Origin: an uncultured Collinsella sp.
GTDB taxonomy: Bacteria > Actinomycetota > Coriobacteriia > Coriobacteriales > Coriobacteriaceae
Direction: 5' to 3'
DNA: 5,747 nt
Assembly: GCA_900757285.1 (NCBI GenBank)
Contig: CAAENI010000041.1
Coordinates: 1-5,747, forward strand
The position numbers and the translations under genes were made by a program. Positions 1 through 5,079 of this stretch are shown piece after piece. The notes below the pieces were generated by a model that saw only the letters and a list, made by a program, of their open reading frames with translations, was not told the origin of the DNA and searched no databases. Every line of letters starts with the position of its first letter. Positions within the stretch are counted from its first letter, which is position 1.

Positions 1-103
1 GTGTTTTTGAAGTTTTGGTTCTACTTCTGTTCAGCTTGGCCTCTTTGTCGTTCGTGCGGCTCGTTAGGTTTGTGTTTATGAGGCGATAGCCAGCGGAAGC
101 GGG

Positions 104-304
104 ATGGACGACAAAATGGACCAATACAGCCAATTGTCAAAAGAATTTGATAGGGTTGGCTTAACAGATTTACTCGAGGGCATATCCGTGGCGGGGGATA
201 GGTTTTATGTTGTTGAGCACTTATTTGCATCGGGTGAAGGAAACCAAGAGTATCGAAAACGGTGCCCCCGGGCCCCGGGAGGGACTGCGGGGGCGTTCGG
301 CTAA
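104..304 (+). CDS. Doubtful 66-residue ORF, possible gene remnant
   Basis: I do not recognise this ORF. Its first 47 or so residues (starting MDDKMDQYSQL) look protein-like: acidic, amphipathic, with an FDRVGLTDLLEG stretch. The last 17 are an Arg/Pro/Gly tail produced by a GC-rich hairpin. Codons in the first part are AT-richer (TTA, ATA, AGG) than in the neighbouring genes. A GGAAG lies only four bases before the ATG, so translation support is weak. It could be the 5' stub of a decayed or horizontally acquired gene, or chance. It faces the 3' end of the cyclase gene at 376. Confidence 0.2.
   Translation: MDDKMDQYSQLSKEFDRVGLTDLLEGISVAGDRFYVVEHLFASGEGNQEYRKRCPRAPGGTAGAFG
256..294 (-). terminator. 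Candidate intrinsic terminator of the c-di-GMP gene pair
   Basis: Read on the minus strand, a perfect 7-bp stem GCCCCCG/CGGGGGC (288-294 with 264-270) encloses a 17-nt loop. It is followed by ACCG and then TTTT (256-259). It lies 82 bases beyond the TAG stop of the cyclase gene, a reasonable place for transcription to end. The U-tract is short and offset, so the call is tentative. Read on the plus strand the hairpin is not followed by T residues. Confidence 0.35.
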
Positions 305-375
305 CTGCGGGTACGACCTATTTGCTCAATGTGTTCGGTTGAGATCGGAAATTAACCATCATGCGCCCCATAACG

Positions 376-1905
376 CTAGTCCAGCTTGGTGCCCGGTACT
401 TGCGGCGCCTCTTTAAGCAGCGCTTTGAGTTCGTTCAAAATGGAAACGGGCTGACGGTCGACGCCGTCCAGATGGAGCGTGGCCACGCGAATGGGCGGCT
501 GATATTCAAGCGAGCCGATGAGCACGGGAGAACCCAAGAACCGTTCGATGTCGCTTGCGATCTCGTCGATTGCCTCGGGGCCGAGCTCATCGAAAAGCGC
601 CACGAATGTCGGCCCCGTTGAGCGGAACAGACGACCCTTGCCGCGCGAGCATTCCATAAGGCAGGCGGCGCTTTCGGCGAGCACGCGGTCGCCTGCGTCG
701 AATCCAAAGCGGGCATTGACCTCGGCGATATCGTCGACCTTAATGGCAATAAAGCCAGCCTCGCGCGGCACGCGGCGCATCTCTCCAATAGCGTTGACCA
801 GGGCGTGGACATCGCCCAGACCCGTTACCGAGTCGGTCGTATCTGCTAGGCTTCGGTTGATGATAGTGCCCACATACATGTTGGGCTCGGTATCGGTGCC
901 GTCCAAGCGGTAGCCCGTGCAGTCGCAAAGCGCGTACGCTCCGGTAGCATCCATAACGCGGTACTGCATGTAGTGGAAGTGCCATGTGCCGTTTATCACC
1001 ATGTCGAGCTCGGCGCGTACGTTGTCGCGGTCCTCGGGGTGGACGCGAGCAAGCCACATATCGACCGAGTTAAAAGGGTGCTGGGAGGGCAGGTCAAAAT
1101 CGCGCACGGCGTTAACCGACCATTGCGATTCTCCCGTATCGAGGTTAAGGATAAACGGATAGCGCGTCTCGGAGCTCATGGAGATCGCTTGGAACACCCG
1201 GTCGTTGCAGGGAAGCTGATCGACGATTGGGTGTTGTGGCACGTCATTGTCTTTCGGTTGCTGCACGCGGTGCATGAGCTTGTAGCGATACATTTTGCGA
1301 TCGGCATCCATTGTCATCTGGCGACGCGAATCGCCTGCAAGCGGGTCGACGTGCGAGCAACCAAAACTAAAACTGGCGATCATGGGCGCCTTGCCGTCCG
1401 ATGTTGCCTCGACAAGATCGGTGCGTGTCCGCTCCAAGCGCTGCTCGAGCTCGGCTTCGCCTGTCGTGGGGGACACGAGTACAAATTCGTCTCCACCGAT
1501 ACGGAATAGCAGGTCATCGTGCTCCATGGTCTCGGTGAGCGCACGACAGATGCCCAGAATATAGCGGTTGCCCTCGGCGTGGCCAAACTTATCGTTGCAG
1601 TGCTTGAGGTGATCGATGTCAATATAGGCGCAGGTGAAGGGGGCGCCTTTGAGCCAGAGCTGATCGACATGGTGGTCGAGTCCACCGCGGTTGCCAAGAT
1701 TGGTGAGCGAATCGATATAGGCGCTGCGCTCAAGCAGCTGGCGTTCTTGTTGCAAGACGGCGAGCGTTTTCTGCAGTTGCTCGCCGACGGCGCGCAACTC
1801 CGTGGGCAGCGCGTCAACGTCGAGCTCGGCGGTTGAGGCCCCGTTCGCGAGTCGCTGAAGATGGGCAATGATTGATTGCTCGCCCAGGCGATACGACTCG
1901 TTCAT
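376..1905 (-). CDS. Diguanylate cyclase: HAMP-like/coiled coil, GGDEF, PAS_3, degenerate GGDEF
   Basis: This 509-residue protein probably makes cyclic di-GMP from two GTP in the cytoplasm. Residues 10-60 form a HAMP-like helix pair running into a coiled coil, with no membrane segment. Residues 61-212 are a GGDEF domain with metal-binding D96, N104, and GGDEF at 137-141. Residues about 234-350 look like a PAS_3 sensor (RVHPEDR at 287-293, then a QYRV strand and a GYRLDG turn). Residues 356-500 are a second GGDEF fold with the motif lost (TGPTF at 430-434; the metal Asp is K389), so it is probably regulatory. The inhibitory RxxD site reads E128-H-D-D131, so product inhibition is unlikely. The residue equivalent to PleD Asp344 is N113. 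The ATG is fixed by an AGGAGG nine bases upstream; the stop is TAG. It lies 127 bp downstream of a larger paralogue on the same strand. Domain calls are by eye; cyclase activity is inferred. Confidence 0.93.
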   Translation of the reverse strand: MNESYRLGEQSIIAHLQRLANGASTAELDVDALPTELRAVGEQLQKTLAVLQQERQLLERSAYIDSLTNLGNRGGLDHHVDQLWLKGAPFTCAYIDIDHLKHCNDKFGHAEGNRYILGICRALTETMEHDDLLFRIGGDEFVLVSPTTGEAELEQRLERTRTDLVEATSDGKAPMIASFSFGCSHVDPLAGDSRRQMTMDADRKMYRYKLMHRVQQPKDNDVPQHPIVDQLPCNDRVFQAISMSSETRYPFILNLDTGESQWSVNAVRDFDLPSQHPFNSVDMWLARVHPEDRDNVRAELDMVINGTWHFHYMQYRVMDATGAYALCDCTGYRLDGTDTEPNMYVGTIINRSLADTTDSVTGLGDVHALVNAIGEMRRVPREAGFIAIKVDDIAEVNARFGFDAGDRVLAESAACLMECSRGKGRLFRSTGPTFVALFDELGPEAIDEIASDIERFLGSPVLIGSLEYQPPIRVATLHLDGVDRQPVSILNELKALLKEAPQVPGTKLD

Positions 1906-1914
1906 GATGGATAA

Positions 1915-1920
1915 CCTCCT
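1915..1920 (-). promoter_or_regulatory. Shine-Dalgarno AGGAGG of the 509-residue cyclase
   Basis: AGGAGG ends nine bases before the ATG at 1905, near-ideal spacing, and settles the start codon. An upstream TCCT (four bases, about eight bases away on the transcript) could pair with its AGGA, a weak possible occlusion. Confidence 0.85.
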
Positions 1921-1941
1921 TGGGTGACAGGATGCTCCGTA

Positions 1942-1976
1942 TCATATCCCCAATTCGGTTTGAATTGGGGATATGA
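1942..1976. repeat. Perfect 15-bp inverted repeat between the two c-di-GMP genes
   Basis: The arms TCATATCCCCAATTC (1942-1956) and its exact complement (1962-1976) flank a 5-base loop. In RNA this gives a strong hairpin 21 bases upstream of the Shine-Dalgarno of the downstream cyclase and 56 bases after the stop of the upstream gene. Neither side has a T-run, so it is not a textbook intrinsic terminator. Plausible roles are an mRNA processing or stability hairpin that separates expression of the two genes, an attenuator, or a DNA operator. The sequence shows the symmetry only; the role is inferred. Confidence 0.85.
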
Positions 1977-1986
1977 GTTAGCCAAT

Positions 1987-2003
1987 GGGGACAAATGCTC
2001 CCC
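1987..2003. repeat. Short inverted repeat GGGGA/TCCCC after the 905-residue gene
   Basis: A 5-bp stem with a 7-base loop lies 30 bases downstream of the TGA stop at 2033 on the minus strand. There is no T-run. Its G4/C4 tracts could also pair with those of the 1942-1976 hairpin, so the two could form alternative structures in the transcript. Confidence 0.4.
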
Positions 2004-2032
2004 TAGACGGTGGTGTTTTGCGCGCGAGCGTA

Positions 2033-4750
2033 TCAGTTGTTTTTGTCACCATCGAACAATGCCTCAAAATCCTCCACCGGCATGGGACGGTGGTAGAGGA
2101 ACCCTTGTGCGTAGCGGGCGCCCATCTGGCGCAGCAGCTGTGCCTGCTCATTTGTCTCGATGCCTTCGACCACAACGGGCAGGTGCAACGATTGCGCCAT
2201 CTCGAGCATAGACGACACGATCCGGGAGCTCCGGTTGTCGGTTTTCCCATCAGGCAAAAAGGTGCGGTCGAGCTTGATAACATCGACGTTGACGTTTTTG
2301 AGCATTGCGAGCGTGGACTGGCCGGTGCCAAAGTCGTCCATATAGGTCGAAAAGCCCTGATTATGCAGGTCTGCCGTCAGCTTGTCCACCGCCTCGGATT
2401 CTCCGGTATAGGCGGTTTCGGTGATTTCGATGCGCATGAGCTCGGGCGGCAGGTTGTACTGAGCAGCCAGTGCGCTCATGTGCTTGGCGACATCGCAGGC
2501 GAGGATGTCGACACGCGACACGTTAAGGGAAATCGGAATTACGCGAAGCCCCTGGTCGATGCGCTTGCGCAGCCACGAGGCGACACCCTGCCAAATATAC
2601 TTGTCGAGCGTCACCACAAAGCCGCTTTCCTCGAGCGCCGGGATAAAGGACGCGGGCGGAATTAACGATCCATCTTTGTCGATCCAGCGTGTGAGCGCCT
2701 CGGCGCCAATGATCTCGCCGGTTTCCATATCAACCAGTGGCTGCAGGTAGTAGGTGATGCGGTCGTTTGAGAGCGCATACTGGAACTCGGTGAGGGTGCG
2801 GTGAAACGCAACCTCGCGCTTGTATTCCTCGGGGCGAAAGACGGCAATGCGATCCTTAAAGTCGTTTTTCGCGCGCCGATTGGTAAACATGGCCTTGGCC
2901 TGTGCATCGATGGTGATTTCCTCGTTGGAGTCGATGGGGTAGACACCCATGGACGGCCAGAAACCTACGCCGTTATCATGCTTGGCCACGGCTTCGCGAA
3001 CGCGGTTATAGATTTTATGGACGGTGTCGTGCTCAAAGGGGATGAGTACGCAAAAGTCATCTTGGCCCCAGTACCCTGCGACGCCCGTGTCGGCATTCTC
3101 GATGTCCTTGAGGACCGTGCCCACATCGGCGAGCATGCGGTCGCCCTCGGCCTGTCCGTGCCATTCGTTGAACAGCCGCATGTGTCCCATGTCGACGGTG
3201 GCGATACACCAAGCGCCGTCGTGCCCTGTCCTCAGAAATGCGTTGGCACGCCGCATAAACTCGCTGGGTCGATAGAGGCCCGTGAGCGTATCGATGCGTT
3301 CGGCGACGGCGCTTTTGCGCTCAATCTCAGGTATGGGGAGGCTGTCGTTGGGAACAAGCCCGCCGGCCGCACGAAGACGACGGTCGAGCTCGCCTAAAAC
3401 GGCGGTCGCTTGATTGATTAAGCGCTCGTAAAAGGCCGGAACGACGAGGCAGACGGGGGTAATGGTATCGCCCGCGATTTGAACAGGAGCGAAAACGGCT
3501 TCTTTAAGATGATGGGTCAGTTGCTCGAATGCCTCGTGGCCCAACTCGTTGCTAAGCACGACGAACTGGGCGTTTCGTGAGCGGAAGACGCGACTCCTGC
3601 CGCGGGTGATCGACAACATGCGGCCTGCGTATTCGGCGAGCATGTTGTCGACGGCCTCGGCCCCGTAGAGCTCGTTGAGCTTTGCCGTGCCACGAATGCG
3701 CACCGCTATAAGCCCCGTCTCACAACGGTCGCGACGGCAGGCATCGATAGCGTTGATCAGCATACGCTGCGTTCCGAGGCCCGTAGCGGCGTCGACGGTT
3801 TCGGCAAGCGAGTGGTTGACGAGCTCGCCGACATAGAGCGAGGGGGTATTTCCGTCGCCGTCGATACGAAACCCGCGAGCGCGGCAAAGGACGTAGTCGC
3901 CCGCGGCATTGCGCATACGGTACTGCATGACGCGGCGGTGTTTGGAGCCGTTGTAGATTTGGTCGATATCGCTGGTATAGGCCTCAAGGTCATCGGGATG
4001 GACACGCGTTTTCCAGTAATCGTGGCAGTTGTCGATATGCTCGGAAGGAAGAGCGAGGTCGCGCAAGGCGCCTTGTGACCAAAGGGTGCGATGCTTGTCC
4101 AAGTTCTCGATAAAGCAATAACGGCCTTCGTTGAGCATCGAAAAGGCATCGAAAACGCGGTCGCTTATTTCGAAGTCGTCGGCGTGGACTTGCACGATAT
4201 TGCGTCGATCAAGGTGCATGGCATGGCGCAGCTTGTAGTCGTACATGCGATGGTCGGCATCGAGTGTCATGCGATTGGAGGCTTCGCCCAGGGCGGGGTC
4301 GGCGTGTGCCACTCCGTAGCTAAACGAATGAGGCATCTCGGAATCGTTGTTTTTGAGCAGGACCGTTCGGCAGTGTTCCAGACGTTCGGCGAGGTCGTCC
4401 TCGGTCGCAATCGTAGATAGGATGGCAAACTCGTCGCCGCCTATGCGAAACGCCGCCTCGTCCACTTTCATATACAGTTTGAGATAAAGGCTTACCTGCA
4501 AGATGTAGCGGTTGCCCTCGTCATGCCCAAAGACGTCGTTGCAGTGCTTGAGATTGTCGATATCGATGAACGCCATGGTAACGGGGATGTCCTGCCCCCA
4601 GAGCTCCTCGAGGGAACGGGCAAAGCCGCCGCGGTTGCCAAGTCCGGTAAGCTGGTCGGTAAAGGCGGTCCTAATCAGATCATCCTGACGCTCGAGAAGG
4701 TCACGGATGGTCTTTTCGAGCGTTTCGGTGTAATTGCTGACAGTATCCAT
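2033..4750 (-). CDS. Bifunctional c-di-GMP protein: GGDEF, PAS_3, two degenerate GGDEFs, EAL
   Basis: This 905-residue soluble protein is predicted both to make and to hydrolyse cyclic di-GMP. After a short coiled coil (1-28), GGDEF-1 (29-178) is intact: D63, N71, GGDEF at 104-108. A PAS_3-like domain spans about 195-312 (RVHPDD at 249-254). GGDEF-2 (318-462) is degenerate, RNAQF replacing the motif. GGDEF-3 (484-640) reads GQDDF at 562-566 but keeps D520, N528 and D537. The EAL domain (650-898) has every expected catalytic position: E684-A-L, N743, E775-I-T-E778, DDFGTG 805-810, K826, E862, Q882. GGDEF-3 plus EAL resembles known pairs in which a degenerate GGDEF binds GTP and stimulates the phosphodiesterase (Caulobacter CC3396). 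The RxxD inhibitory site is replaced by K95..E98. The start is the only sensible ATG, because an in-frame TAG lies two codons upstream, but no clear Shine-Dalgarno precedes it. The direction of net activity cannot be read from sequence. Confidence 0.94.
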   Translation of the reverse strand: MDTVSNYTETLEKTIRDLLERQDDLIRTAFTDQLTGLGNRGGFARSLEELWGQDIPVTMAFIDIDNLKHCNDVFGHDEGNRYILQVSLYLKLYMKVDEAAFRIGGDEFAILSTIATEDDLAERLEHCRTVLLKNNDSEMPHSFSYGVAHADPALGEASNRMTLDADHRMYDYKLRHAMHLDRRNIVQVHADDFEISDRVFDAFSMLNEGRYCFIENLDKHRTLWSQGALRDLALPSEHIDNCHDYWKTRVHPDDLEAYTSDIDQIYNGSKHRRVMQYRMRNAAGDYVLCRARGFRIDGDGNTPSLYVGELVNHSLAETVDAATGLGTQRMLINAIDACRRDRCETGLIAVRIRGTAKLNELYGAEAVDNMLAEYAGRMLSITRGRSRVFRSRNAQFVVLSNELGHEAFEQLTHHLKEAVFAPVQIAGDTITPVCLVVPAFYERLINQATAVLGELDRRLRAAGGLVPNDSLPIPEIERKSAVAERIDTLTGLYRPSEFMRRANAFLRTGHDGAWCIATVDMGHMRLFNEWHGQAEGDRMLADVGTVLKDIENADTGVAGYWGQDDFCVLIPFEHDTVHKIYNRVREAVAKHDNGVGFWPSMGVYPIDSNEEITIDAQAKAMFTNRRAKNDFKDRIAVFRPEEYKREVAFHRTLTEFQYALSNDRITYYLQPLVDMETGEIIGAEALTRWIDKDGSLIPPASFIPALEESGFVVTLDKYIWQGVASWLRKRIDQGLRVIPISLNVSRVDILACDVAKHMSALAAQYNLPPELMRIEITETAYTGESEAVDKLTADLHNQGFSTYMDDFGTGQSTLAMLKNVNVDVIKLDRTFLPDGKTDNRSSRIVSSMLEMAQSLHLPVVVEGIETNEQAQLLRQMGARYAQGFLYHRPMPVEDFEALFDGDKNN

Positions 4751-4907
4751 GTTCTAAGCGGCTTTCTGAGGTCGGGGCGGATTGCGTCGGGCGAGCTCGT
4801 TGTGTACACGCGTCGTTGCTCAGCGTATTGCGTGTATCCAGGCCTCCGCCTTGCTGCGTTGTTGGGTTACTTTGCCGGCTAATGTTCGCTGTTGATAACT
4901 GCTGAGT

Positions 4908-4937
4908 AGTATAAACAAGTGTATGGAATTATGTAGG
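4908..4937 (-). promoter_or_regulatory. Candidate promoter for the c-di-GMP gene pair
   Basis: On the minus strand TATACT (4913 to 4908) matches the -10 consensus at five of six positions, in an AT-rich setting. The -35 is poor (CCTACA at 4937 to 4932, 18-base spacer, three of six), so an activator or another promoter may be used. Transcription from here would leave a leader of about 150 nt before the ATG at 4750. Confidence 0.35.
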
Positions 4938-4956
4938 GGTGCCCATGTTGCGGGCG

Positions 4957-4980
4957 GCCATTATTCGCCATTATTCGCCA
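4957..4980. repeat. 10-bp-period tandem repeat (GCCATTATTC)
   Basis: Two full copies of GCCATTATTC and a trailing GCCA place three GCCA blocks exactly 10 bases apart, about one helical turn, so they lie on the same DNA face. It sits between the two candidate divergent promoters, upstream of both -10 elements. It may be a regulator site or simply a slippage product. Confidence 0.8.
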
Positions 4981-5014
4981 AACGGTAACGCGACGATGTT
5001 CGATGAAAATGCGA

Positions 5015-5057
5015 CTGAGGCGATATATGTTGACGGGTATACTTGTTTCGTTTTAAA
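5015..5057 (+). promoter_or_regulatory. Candidate promoter(s) for the patatin gene
   Basis: Two overlapping readings exist. TTGACG (5030-5035) followed after 16 bases by TTTAAA (5052-5057) gives a good -35 and a modest -10. Alternatively TATACT (5038-5043) is a good -10 with a weak -35, CTGAGG at 5015-5020. Either places the transcription start shortly before the ribosome-binding site. Confidence 0.45.
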
Positions 5058-5060
5058 ACG
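5049..5060. repeat. Perfect 12-bp palindrome CGTTTTAAAACG, possible operator
   Basis: A gapless palindrome overlaps the downstream candidate -10 of the patatin promoter and ends eight bases before its GGAG. The position suits a repressor operator. The symmetry is directly visible; regulator and function are unknown. Confidence 0.6.
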
Positions 5061-5067
5061 CAGGAAC

Positions 5068-5071
5068 GGAG
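5068..5071 (+). promoter_or_regulatory. Shine-Dalgarno GGAG of the patatin gene
   Basis: GGAG within GGAACGGAG sits eight bases before the ATG at 5080. This supports that start in the frame that carries the patatin motifs. Confidence 0.7.
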
Positions 5072-5079
5072 ATGGTCGC

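Larger units (their letters stand above)
1..375. other. Left flank, mostly without a supported gene
   Basis: This stretch lies downstream of the minus-strand cyclase gene. Apart from the doubtful ORF at 104-304 and the hairpin at 264-294 I see no convincing gene, RNA or promoter. Positions 1-260 are AT-richer than the coding DNA to the right; 261-300 is a sudden GC-rich block with two adjacent CCCGGG palindromes. Confidence 0.6.
4751..5079. other. Divergent control region, 329 bp
   Basis: This gap separates the minus-strand signalling genes from the plus-strand patatin. The left part (4751-4890) is GC-rich and would form a leader of about 150 bases on the signalling mRNA. The right part (4891-5060) is AT-rich with promoter-like hexamers for both directions, a tandem repeat and a palindrome, listed separately. 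No ORF with a convincing start was found here. Confidence 0.75.

Noticed and set aside
376..1905. Short cyclase as a pseudogene truncated from the long form
   Set aside because: It has a strong ribosome-binding site, an intact GGDEF, no frameshift, and ends cleanly after a complete degenerate GGDEF fold, so it looks functional.
1942..1976. Miniature transposable element or IS end
   Set aside because: The repeat is only 35 bp, with no flanking target duplication, no second copy and no transposase in the window.
1985..2665. 226-codon plus-strand open frame over the EAL region
   Set aside because: It is antisense to an EAL domain with all catalytic residues and shows no recognisable domain.
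2801..3397. 198-codon plus-strand open frame over GGDEF-3
   Set aside because: Antisense shadow of a conserved GGDEF fold; no ribosome-binding site or motif.
4751..4860. Longer N-terminus for the 905-residue protein
   Set aside because: Reading upstream in frame meets TAG two codons before the ATG and TGA further up, with no start codon between.
4751..4913. c-di-GMP (GEMM) riboswitch in the leader of the long gene
   Set aside because: Short pieces (GGCAAAG, ACGCAGCAAGGC) recall GEMM-I, but the stem joining them and the conserved ACGCAAAGCC and tetraloop-receptor parts are not there. Only an Infernal scan could revive the idea.
5072..5079. Patatin start at the ATG at 5072
   Set aside because: It is in a different frame from the EGGGYRG and GVSAG motifs and sits directly on the GGAG.
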